This document shows positions 17,157-24,488 of a stretch of 64,000 bases of DNA, one piece after another. Source of the DNA: Achromobacter pulmonis (lineage in GTDB: Bacteria; Pseudomonadota; Gammaproteobacteria; Burkholderiales; Burkholderiaceae_B); the NCBI RefSeq assembly GCF_902859765.1, contig NZ_CADIJV010000026.1:1-64000 (forward strand). Direction: 5' to 3'. How positions within the stretch are numbered: position 1 is the first letter of the stretch; each line of letters starts with the position of its first letter. Below the pieces are notes generated by a model. That model was given only the letters and a program-made list of their open reading frames with translations. It was not told the DNA's origin and ran no database searches. A program made the translations under genes and the position numbers.

Positions 17157-17606
17157 ATGGACAAGACCGATATCGGCATCCTCAAGGCCCTGCAGGAGGA
17201 CGGCCGGGCCTCGGCGCAGCAGTTGTCAGAAAAGGTGGGCTTATCGGCGGCGCCGGTATGGCGCCGGGTGAAGGCGCTGGAGGCCAGCGGGGTGATTCAG
17301 GGCTACAGCGCACAGGTGGACCGCAGCAAGGTGGGGCTGGGGTGCATGTTCGCGCAGATCAGCCTGGAGCGGCATTCGGCGAACACGGTGGAGAACTTCG
17401 AGCGCTCGGTGCGGGACGCGCCGGAGATTCTCGAATGCTACGCGGTCACCGGGGATTCGGATTTTCTGCTGAAGATTCTGGTGGAGAGCCCGGAGGCTTA
17501 TGACCGGTTCTTGCATCGGTTCTTGTTCAATATGCCAGGGATCCGGCAGACGCGCACGATTGTGGCGTTGCGGGAGATCAAGCATGAGTTGAAGTTGCCT
17601 TTGTAG
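17157..17606 (+). CDS. Lrp/AsnC family transcriptional regulator
   Basis: A 149-residue regulator. The N-terminal helix-turn-helix is DIGILKALQEDGRASAQQLS followed by EKVGLSAAPVWRRVKALEA. The C-terminal RAM (ligand-binding) domain spans about residues 65-145 and includes ECYAVTGDSDFLLKILV. Lrp-type proteins bind amino acids and assemble into octamers on AT-rich operators. It is divergent from the indolepyruvate oxidoreductase gene, which suggests it responds to an aromatic or branched-chain amino acid and regulates that gene and itself. Confidence 0.93.
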   Translation: MDKTDIGILKALQEDGRASAQQLSEKVGLSAAPVWRRVKALEASGVIQGYSAQVDRSKVGLGCMFAQISLERHSANTVENFERSVRDAPEILECYAVTGDSDFLLKILVESPEAYDRFLHRFLFNMPGIRQTRTIVALREIKHELKLPL

Positions 17607-17650
17607 GGGGGGCTTCTTTGGTTGCTTGCGAGGGGTGGGGTTCTTAAGGC

Positions 17651-17810
17651 GCGGGTGACGGGGCAGGCGGGGGATGGCGGGGCGTGTAGATGCGCCCAAG
17701 GGAAACCGAAGGGAGCCGCAGGCGGACGAGGTTGACGCAGGGGCAGTCCGGAGCGAACGCTCCGGGCCGCAATCGTAGCCCCGCCATCCCCCGCCTGCCC
17801 CGTCACCCGC
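17651..17810. repeat. 160-bp element with perfect 33-bp terminal inverted repeats
   Basis: The arms 17651-17683 and 17778-17810 are exact reverse complements over 33 bases; pairing stops abruptly on both sides. The 94-base interior contains CCGC-AG-GCGG near 17716-17725 and a hairpin at 17748-17765 (CCGGAGC-GAAC-GCTCCGG). No open frame of note and no flanking target duplication was seen. It could be a small non-autonomous mobile element, a species-specific intergenic repeat, or a long structured RNA. Confidence 0.85.
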
Positions 17811-17922
17811 TCGCGATGAGGCTTAACGGCCGCCTTGTGGCATTTGGGTGACTTGAGTCGGCGACCTGCGCATCATCGCTTTGATTCGATGTGCTCGGTC
17901 TTGTGATGGTCTCTGTATCGCG

Positions 17923-17953
17923 ACGCCCTATATATATAGAGGGCGTTTCTTTA
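17923..17953 (+). terminator. terminator-like hairpin with TA-repeat loop
   Basis: ACGCCCT (17923-17929) and AGGGCGT (17940-17946) flank a loop of alternating TA. TTTCTTTATTT follows on the plus strand, consistent with ending transcription from the lrp side. Confidence 0.6.
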
Positions 17954-17967
17954 TTTGCGCTGGGGGG

Positions 17968-18948
17968 TTACTGGGGCTGGATGCCGGAGATCTTGATCCA
18001 TTCCTTCCAGCGGGCGGTGTCTTCCTTGACGAAGGTGTCGAAGCGGGTGACGTCCATGGCTTCGGGGGTGAGACCGAGGGCGCGCAGCTTGGCGGCGGTG
18101 GCGGGGTCGTTGACGGCGGCCTGGGTGGCGGCGTTCATTTTGGCGACGATGTCGGGCGGGGTGCCGGCGGGGGCTGACAGGCCGAGCCAGCCGGCGACGA
18201 CGAAATCAGGGTAGTAGGTCGACATGGTGGGGACGTCGGGCCAGGCGGGGTGGCGCTTGGCGGCCGTGACGGCGAGCGGGGTGAGGCCCTTGCCGTCGAT
18301 CTGGCCCATGGCGGTCAGGTAGTCGACGAAGGCGAAGCTGATCTGCTTGCCGCGCAGGTCGGTGATGATCTGGGTGATGTTCTTGTAGCCGGCGCCGCTG
18401 ATATTGATGCCGGCGCGTTGCTTGAAGAGTTCGGACGGCACTTGCGAGGACGAACTGTAGTAGCCGAAGAAGACCTCGCCCGGATGCTTCTTGGCGTACT
18501 CGACCAGTTCGGGCACGGTGCGATAGGGGCTGTCGGGAGAAACGATGCCGACCGTGCCGAAGGTGCCGAGCATGCCGACCTGCACGAAGTCCTTTTGCGC
18601 ATCGTAAGGCAGGCGCTTGTAGAGGAACTGGTTGGCGGCATGGGTGGAGTTGGTGGACAGCAGGAAGGTGTAGCCGTCGGCGGGCGCGTTCTTGGCGGCG
18701 TTGGTGCCGACGATGCCGCCGGCGCCAGGCCGGTCTTCGACGATCACGGTCTGGCCGGTCTGCTGGCCCAGGAATTGGGCGAAGGTGCGCGCGGTCAGGT
18801 CGGCGGCGCCGCCGGAGGCGGACGGCACGATCAGCGTGATGGGTTTCTCGGGCCAGCCGGCAGCGTGGGACGCGCCAGCCAGCAGCAGGCTGGCGGCGGC
18901 GAGCGCGTGGCGCAGGATCGAGCGGGGCGCGAAGGCGGTGCGGGTCAT
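17968..18948 (-). CDS. Bug-family tripartite tricarboxylate transporter substrate-binding protein
   Basis: A 326-residue periplasmic receptor. A signal peptide (residues 1 to about 29, ending GASHA) precedes WPEKPITLIVPSASGGAADLTAR, the Bug N-terminal signature. DRPGAGGIVGTNAAKNAPADGYTFLL is the second conserved block. The start at 18948 has AGGAG six bases upstream. Bug receptors are greatly expanded in Bordetella and Achromobacter and bind carboxylates and related compounds. No TctA/TctB permease genes are nearby, so it is an orphan that must use a permease encoded elsewhere or act as a sensor. An alpha/beta hydrolase gene lies 65 bases upstream on the same strand. Confidence 0.93.
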   Translation of the reverse strand: MTRTAFAPRSILRHALAAASLLLAGASHAAGWPEKPITLIVPSASGGAADLTARTFAQFLGQQTGQTVIVEDRPGAGGIVGTNAAKNAPADGYTFLLSTNSTHAANQFLYKRLPYDAQKDFVQVGMLGTFGTVGIVSPDSPYRTVPELVEYAKKHPGEVFFGYYSSSSQVPSELFKQRAGINISGAGYKNITQIITDLRGKQISFAFVDYLTAMGQIDGKGLTPLAVTAAKRHPAWPDVPTMSTYYPDFVVAGWLGLSAPAGTPPDIVAKMNAATQAAVNDPATAAKLRALGLTPEAMDVTRFDTFVKEDTARWKEWIKISGIQPQ

Positions 18949-19013
18949 GGTTGTCTCCTGGAGCGGCGGTGGCGCCGTCATGTTTTGTGGTGTCTGGAAG
19001 AGGGCATCGCGGT

Positions 19014-19865
19014 TCAGCCGAACTGCCGGCGATACCAGTCGAGGATGGCGTTCGCGCCGACCTGCCATTGGTCGCCGTACATCATGCAATGCGGCTGTCC
19101 GGCGAGGACGGCGTGGGAAAAACCGTACAGGCGCGCAATGGCGTGGTCCTGGCCCGGCGGATGGCGGTCGTGGGTGTCCAGGCCGGCCTCCAGGCACAGG
19201 CCGGGCGCGGTAATGGCGGCCGGATCGACCGGGACGCGCAGCAGGTAGCGGTCGTTGAGCACGCGCGGGCTTTCGGGATTGAGGCGTTGCATCACGCGGC
19301 CGACGTCGCGGGTTGGCGAGGTGGCCAGGAAACGGGCGCGGATTTCGCTGGCGGCCGGCGCGGCGCGCGCGATGCCGGCGGGCACGGGCGGCAGGCCGAG
19401 CGCGCCGGGCAGGTTGGCCGGCGGCGACGGCGCCATCAGCACCACGCCGGCCACGTCGTGCTGGCTGGCGGCCAGCAGCGCGGGCAGGGCGCCCATGCTG
19501 TGGCCCGCCACCACCGTGGGCGCGTCCAGCAGGTCGAGCGCGCTGACCACGTCGGCGGCCAGATCGGCGATGCCGGCGTCGACAAAGCCGGCGTCCTGCG
19601 GCAAAGGGCCGTGGCCGCGCGGATCGACGGCGGCGCAGGCCAGGCCGGCGCGGGCGAAGTAATCCAGGTAATGCGCATAGCACCAGGCGCCGTGATAGGC
19701 GCCCGGCACGAACAACAGGCCGGGCCGGCCATTCGGCGCGGCGGCGGTGAGCAACCGTCCCTGGCCGGCGGGACGGGCGGGCAGCCGGTCGGCCAGGCTG
19801 AAGTCCAGCGGATCGACGGCGTGGGCGGCGGCGGGGGAAACGGCGGCGGTAGTCATTGCGGCCAT
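19014..19865 (-). CDS. alpha/beta hydrolase
   Basis: A 283-residue alpha/beta-hydrolase fold protein. The nucleophile elbow is GHSMGA, the oxyanion region is FVPGAYHGAWCYAHY, and a late histidine is found in AGQPHCMMYGDQW. The alternative ATG at 19856 would remove three residues; neither start has a clear Shine-Dalgarno. It is probably co-transcribed with the Bug receptor and is divergent from a LysR regulator. The three may form a small uptake-and-hydrolysis unit for an ester or amide, but the substrate is unknown. Confidence 0.88.
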   Translation of the reverse strand: MAAMTTAAVSPAAAHAVDPLDFSLADRLPARPAGQGRLLTAAAPNGRPGLLFVPGAYHGAWCYAHYLDYFARAGLACAAVDPRGHGPLPQDAGFVDAGIADLAADVVSALDLLDAPTVVAGHSMGALPALLAASQHDVAGVVLMAPSPPANLPGALGLPPVPAGIARAAPAASEIRARFLATSPTRDVGRVMQRLNPESPRVLNDRYLLRVPVDPAAITAPGLCLEAGLDTHDRHPPGQDHAIARLYGFSHAVLAGQPHCMMYGDQWQVGANAILDWYRRQFG

Positions 19866-19939
19866 GTTAAGGGCCGCCCTATGATGAGAAAACTTTATTT
19901 TTCCTATGATTTGATAAGTTCTTCAAATAAGATGCCGCG

Positions 19940-20839
19940 ATGCCCGCCTTGCCCGAGCTGTCCATTTCCCATTACCGGCACTTCCTGCTGGTGGCCGAAT
20001 TGCGCAGCTTCCGCGCCGCCGCCGCGCGCGCATTCCGTTCGCAGCCGGCGCTGTCGCTGTCGATCCGCGAAATGGAACAGCGCCTGGGCCAGCCGCTGTT
20101 CGAGCGCGGCAACGGCAATGCGCTGACGCGCTTCGGCCAGGACTGCCTGCCGCTGGCGCGCGAACTGGTGGAACACCATGACCGGGTGGCGGGAACGCTG
20201 GCGGGGCTGGCCAGCAACGAGGCCGGCACCTTGACCATGGCCTCGGTGGCGACCGTGGCGACGCATTGGCTGCCCGAATTGGTGGCGGCCTACCGCGAGC
20301 GCTTTCCGGCGGTGGCGCTGCGCCTGTTCGACGACAACTCGGAGGGCGTGGAACGGATGGTGCTGGCCGGCGAGGTCGAACTGGGCGTCTGCAGCCCGGT
20401 GCTGCGCGACCGGCGGCTGGCGTTCGAGCCGCTGTTGCGTGATGCTTTCGGCCTGGTCTGCCATCGCGGCCATCCGCTGGCGGGCCGCAAGTCCGTGACC
20501 TGGCGCGAGATCGCCGGGCTGCCGCTGGTGGGCACGGTGGCGCACCGCCAACTGGCGGATTATCCGCAGGCCGCGTTCATGATGGAACGCCAGGTGTTCG
20601 TGTCCAACATGATGTCGCTGCTGGCTATGCTCGAACGCGGGGTGGGGGTGACGGTGCTGGCGCGGCTGGGGGTGCCGCCGGATTCGCCCGGTCTGGTTTT
20701 CGTGCCACTGGCGCGGCCGCGCATCGAGCGCGAGCTGGGTATCACGCGCCTGGCTGGCCGCAGCCTGTCGCCGGCCGCCGCGCGCATGGAGGAAATGCTG
20801 CGTGCCAAAGGGGCGCGCGGCTCGCGCGATGTCGCTTGA
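19940..20839 (+). CDS. LysR family transcriptional regulator
   Basis: A 299-residue regulator. The N-terminal winged helix-turn-helix has HYRHFLLVAELRSFRAAAARAFRSQPALSLSIREMEQRLGQPLFER split over its usual helices. A periplasmic-binding-like effector domain follows from about residue 95. It is divergent from the alpha/beta hydrolase across a 74-bp AT-rich spacer, so by the usual LysR arrangement it probably regulates the hydrolase and Bug genes. The effector is unknown. Confidence 0.93.
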   Translation: MPALPELSISHYRHFLLVAELRSFRAAAARAFRSQPALSLSIREMEQRLGQPLFERGNGNALTRFGQDCLPLARELVEHHDRVAGTLAGLASNEAGTLTMASVATVATHWLPELVAAYRERFPAVALRLFDDNSEGVERMVLAGEVELGVCSPVLRDRRLAFEPLLRDAFGLVCHRGHPLAGRKSVTWREIAGLPLVGTVAHRQLADYPQAAFMMERQVFVSNMMSLLAMLERGVGVTVLARLGVPPDSPGLVFVPLARPRIERELGITRLAGRSLSPAAARMEEMLRAKGARGSRDVA

Positions 20840-21028
20840 AACCAACGCATTTTTGCGTGTTGAGGCCTTAAAACAGGGGCTTTCCGGCAAGGACTGTTGC
20901 GCAATTGCACACGGCGCGGATCGTCGTTGATTCTTCATGCGCGCCTCTTTAGAGTGCGTGATGTTTGCTGCGCGAAGAGCGTGCCGGTTCGTACGGCGCG
21001 GCGCGTCGGCAGACGTGTTGAGGAAGTC

Positions 21029-21535
21029 ATGAGCAGTGTGTATTTGCGTTCGGCGGGCGTGGCCTGCGCCCTTCTGGTCGTGGCCGGCTGCGCCACCAGG
21101 AAACCCGCCGCCATCACCGAGGCCCAGCCGGAAGCGCCACCCAAGCCGGTCGCTTGCACACCCGCCAAGGGCGGCGATCCCATGATCGGCACCTGGTATT
21201 CGAATTCCAGGCCGAAGGGCGTCAGCGGTGACTTCCAAACGCTCACGGTGCTGTATGCCGACGGCCGCATGGCCTACGAGACCCAACTGAAGATCGGCCG
21301 CAAGACGCGCCCGGCACTACGCGAGACGGGCTGCTGGAGCGTGGTGGACGGCATCTATACGATGCAGACCACCCAATCGAACGGCGAAATCGTCGACGCC
21401 ACCGATCCGATCTATATCAATCGCTATCGCGTCGAGAGGGTCGAGCAGGCCAGGCTGACGCTGCGCGAGCTCAAGAGCGGCGGCCAGGTGGTCACCGCAC
21501 GCCGCATGCCGCAGGGCTACCGCCTGCCATATTGA
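21029..21535 (+). CDS. hypothetical lipoprotein
   Basis: A 168-residue protein with a lipoprotein signal ending VAGC (LLVVAGCATRKPAA). The start at 21029 has AGGAAG eight bases upstream; the longer frame from 20897 is not needed. The mature part includes DPMIGTWYSNSRPKG and GCWSVVDGIYTMQTT, a pattern like small lipocalin-type beta-barrel lipoproteins, but I do not recognise the family. It stands alone between the LysR gene and an MFS exporter gene. Confidence 0.75.
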   Translation: MSSVYLRSAGVACALLVVAGCATRKPAAITEAQPEAPPKPVACTPAKGGDPMIGTWYSNSRPKGVSGDFQTLTVLYADGRMAYETQLKIGRKTRPALRETGCWSVVDGIYTMQTTQSNGEIVDATDPIYINRYRVERVEQARLTLRELKSGGQVVTARRMPQGYRLPY

Positions 21536-21665
21536 CCGACCCGGGGGGGCTTGGGTCCACGCGCCGCGTTGCGCCGCACGGACGGAACCCGGCGTCCGGC
21601 GTCGCCAAGCGGACCGGGCTGCGGTAAGGTGCGGACTTCGTCCTCCATTCCGCCGCCGGCCCGTC

Positions 21666-22859
21666 ATGCCCGCCCTCTCTTCCGAAGCGCGCGCCATTGC
21701 GCTGCTTGCCCTGGCCGCTTTCGTCAGCGCCAGCGCTTTCCGTATCTGTGATCCCATGCTGCCGCAGCTGGCCGCCGAATTCGGCGCCACCACCGGCCAG
21801 GCCGCGCGCGCCGTGACCGCGTTCGCGGTGGCCTATGGCGTGTTGCAGATGTTCTTCGGCCCGGTCGGCGACCGCTACGGCAAGTACCGTGTCGTCAGCG
21901 TGGCGACGTTCGCCTGCGCGCTGGGCAGCGCCGGCGCGTTCCTGGCCGAGACGCTGGACATGCTGGTGGTGTGCCGGGCGCTGTCGGGGGCGGCGGGGGC
22001 CGGCATCGTGCCGCTGTCGATGGCCTGGATCGGCGACACCGTGCCTTACGAGCGCCGCCAGGCGACGCTGGCGCGGTTCCTGACCGGTACCATCCTGGGC
22101 ATGGCGACCGGTCAGTTGGCCGGCGGCCTGTTCGCCGACACCCTGGGCTGGCGCTGGGCCTTCGCGGCGCTGGTGTGCGGCTACCTGGTGGTGGGCATGC
22201 TGCTGCTGCGGGAAGTGCGGCGCCAGCGTGCGCTGGGGCTGGGCGTGGTCGATCCGAACGCGCCACGGCAGGGCTTCGTGGCGCAGGCGCGGCTGGTGCT
22301 GGGCGTGCCGTGGGCGCGCGTGGTGCTGGCCACGGTATTCATCGAGGGCCTGCTGGTGTTCGGCGCCCTGGCGTTCGCGCCTTCTTACCTGCACGAACGC
22401 TTCGATATTTCGCTGACCGCGGCCGGCGCGTTGGTGGCGGTGTACGCGGTGGGCGGGCTGCTCTACACGGTGGTGGCCGGCCGCATCCTCAAGCGCCTGG
22501 GCGAACGCGGCCTGGCGGTGGCGGGCGGGCTGGTGCTGGGCGTGGCATTCCTGTCCTACCTGCTGGGGCCGGTCTGGGCGTGGAGCCTGCTGGCCAGCGT
22601 GCTGGCGGGCTTCGGTTACTACCTGCTGCACGCGACGCTGCAGACCAACGCCACCCAGATGGTGCCGTCGGCGCGCGGTACGGCGGTGGCCTGGTTCGCG
22701 TCCTGCCTCTTCATGGGACAGGCGGCGGGGGTGGCGCTGGCCGGCTCGGTGGTGGACGAGGCTGGCGCGGCGGTGCTGTTCGGCGGCGCGGCGGTACTCT
22801 TGCCGCTGCTGGGCGCGTTTTTCTCGCGGGCCCTGAAGGCGCGGCCCAAGGCGGCTTAA
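21666..22859 (+). CDS. MFS transporter (Bcr/CflA-like efflux)
   Basis: A 397-residue protein with about twelve membrane segments. The loop 2-3 signature is GPVGDRYGKYR, and the transmembrane-5 motif typical of drug:proton antiporters is approximated by TILGMATGQLAGGLF. Proton-driven efflux of a small molecule is likely, with unknown substrate. It converges on gltX, whose terminator lies between them. Confidence 0.87.
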   Translation: MPALSSEARAIALLALAAFVSASAFRICDPMLPQLAAEFGATTGQAARAVTAFAVAYGVLQMFFGPVGDRYGKYRVVSVATFACALGSAGAFLAETLDMLVVCRALSGAAGAGIVPLSMAWIGDTVPYERRQATLARFLTGTILGMATGQLAGGLFADTLGWRWAFAALVCGYLVVGMLLLREVRRQRALGLGVVDPNAPRQGFVAQARLVLGVPWARVVLATVFIEGLLVFGALAFAPSYLHERFDISLTAAGALVAVYAVGGLLYTVVAGRILKRLGERGLAVAGGLVLGVAFLSYLLGPVWAWSLLASVLAGFGYYLLHATLQTNATQMVPSARGTAVAWFASCLFMGQAAGVALAGSVVDEAGAAVLFGGAAVLLPLLGAFFSRALKARPKAA

Positions 22860-22908
22860 GAACCTCCGGCGGCGCGGCGCGAGCGCTCGGCGCCGGCCGG
22901 GAGGCCGC

Positions 22909-22944
22909 AAAAAAAGCCCCGAACGGCCTGGCCGGACGGGGCTT
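22909..22944 (-). terminator. gltX terminator
   Basis: CGGGGCTT on the plus strand pairs with AAGCCCCG. Reading the minus strand, the stem is followed by a run of seven T residues, directly after the gltX stop. Confidence 0.85.
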
Positions 22945-22961
22945 CGCGGGCGACGCCAGGG

Positions 22962-24368
22962 TCAGATCGCGGCCAGGCGCTTGATCACGACATCCTTGCC
23001 CAGCAGGGCCAGCACCGCGTCGACCGCGGGCGTCTGGGGCTGGCCGGTCACGGCCACGCGCAGCGGGATCGCCAGCTGCGGCATCTTCAGGCCACGGTCG
23101 GCCAGCACGGCCTTGATCAGGGCCGAGATGGCCTCGCGGGTCCAGTCGGCGCCCTGGGCGCGCTGGGCGAAATCGGCCAGCGCTTCGCGCGCGGCGGCGG
23201 TCAGGTGCTGTTCGACCAGTTCCGGCGCGGCCGGTTTGAATTCACCGCAAAACAGCATGGCGCCGTCGGCCAGTTGTTCGAGGGTCTCGGCGCGGTCCTT
23301 GAGCAGGCCCATCACGCCCGGCAGGTCGATCTTTTCCGGATGGCCGCCGCGCTGGGCGACTCGCGGGGCCACGCGCTCGGCCAGTTCGGCGTTGTCCATC
23401 TGCTTGATGTAGTGGGCGTTGACCCAGTTCAGTTTCTTCGGGTCCCATTGCGAAGCCGACTTGGACAGGTGGCGGGTGTCGAACCATTGCACCAGCTGGT
23501 CGCGGCTGAAGAGTTCGTCGTCGCCGTGGCTCCAGCCCAGGCGCGCCAGGTAGTTGATCATGGCCTCGGGCAGGTAGCCCTCGTTGTCATATTCCATGAC
23601 ATTGACCGCACCATGGCGCTTGGACAGCTTTTCGCCGTCCGGGCCGAGGATCATGGGCACGTGGCCGTATTCGGGCAGGGTGGCGCCCAGCGCGCGCAGG
23701 ATGTTGATCTGGCGCGGGGTGTTGTTGACGTGGTCATCGCCGCGCAGCACGTGGGTGATGCCCATGTCCCAGTCGTCCACCACCACGCAGAAGTTGTAGG
23801 TGGGGGTGCCGTCCGGGCGCGCGATGATCAGGTCGTCCAGCTCGGTGTTGTCGAAGCTGATGGGGCCCTTGACCATGTCGTTCCAGGCGGTGGCGCCGTC
23901 CTGGGGGTTCTTGAAGCGCACCACCGGCTTGCGGCCCTCCGGTACCGGCGGCAGGGTCTTGCCCGGTTCGGGGCGCCAGGTGCCGTCGTAACGCGGCTTG
24001 TCGCCGCGGGCGCGGGCGGCCTCGCGCATGGCCTCGACTTCCTCGGGCGAGCTATAGCAGTGGTACGCCGTGCCGGCGGCCAGCATCTGCGCCACCACTT
24101 CACGGTAGCGGTCCATGCGCTGCATCTGGTAGAACGGGCCCTCGTCCGGCTGCATGCCGAGCCATTCCATGCTGTCCAGGATGGCCTGCACCGCTTCCGG
24201 CGTGGAGCGCTCGACGTCGGTGTCTTCGATGCGCAGCACGAACGTGCCCTTGTGATGGCGCGCGAAGGCCCAGGAGAACAGCGCGGTGCGGGCGCCGCCC
24301 AGGTGCAGGAAGCCCGTGGGCGAAGGCGCGAAGCGGGTACGGATGGGGGAGGTGGCGTTGGAGGTCAT
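22962..24368 (-). CDS. gltX: glutamate--tRNA ligase
   Basis: A 468-residue class I aminoacyl-tRNA synthetase that charges tRNA-Glu. The HIGH-type motif is in [20 protein letters not shown], the KMSKS-type motif is KLSKRHG, and the glutamate-binding region includes [10 protein letters not shown]. The start at 24368 gives the usual [17 protein letters not shown] leader; the frame extends ten residues further without support. It is divergent from the PatZ-like gene. Confidence 0.96.
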   Translation of the reverse strand: MTSNATSPIRTRFAPSPTGFLHLGGARTALFSWAFARHHKGTFVLRIEDTDVERSTPEAVQAILDSMEWLGMQPDEGPFYQMQRMDRYREVVAQMLAAGTAYHCYSSPEEVEAMREAARARGDKPRYDGTWRPEPGKTLPPVPEGRKPVVRFKNPQDGATAWNDMVKGPISFDNTELDDLIIARPDGTPTYNFCVVVDDWDMGITHVLRGDDHVNNTPRQINILRALGATLPEYGHVPMILGPDGEKLSKRHGAVNVMEYDNEGYLPEAMINYLARLGWSHGDDELFSRDQLVQWFDTRHLSKSASQWDPKKLNWVNAHYIKQMDNAELAERVAPRVAQRGGHPEKIDLPGVMGLLKDRAETLEQLADGAMLFCGEFKPAAPELVEQHLTAAAREALADFAQRAQGADWTREAISALIKAVLADRGLKMPQLAIPLRVAVTGQPQTPAVDAVLALLGKDVVIKRLAAI

Positions 24369-24488
24369 AGGTGGCAATGATAGCGGCTGCGGCGCCACGG
24401 ATATGGCGCCGGGCTGGCCCGGATCAAGCGGATGGCGGGGTTGTCTTGTTACGATGAACGCTATTTTAGATTAGTGCCTGTTCCCGCC

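Larger units (their letters stand above)
17607..17967. other. 361-bp intergenic region with large inverted repeat
   Basis: No gene is supported. It is dominated by a 160-bp inverted-repeat element (17651-17810) and by a terminator-like hairpin at 17923-17953. Confidence 0.7.
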
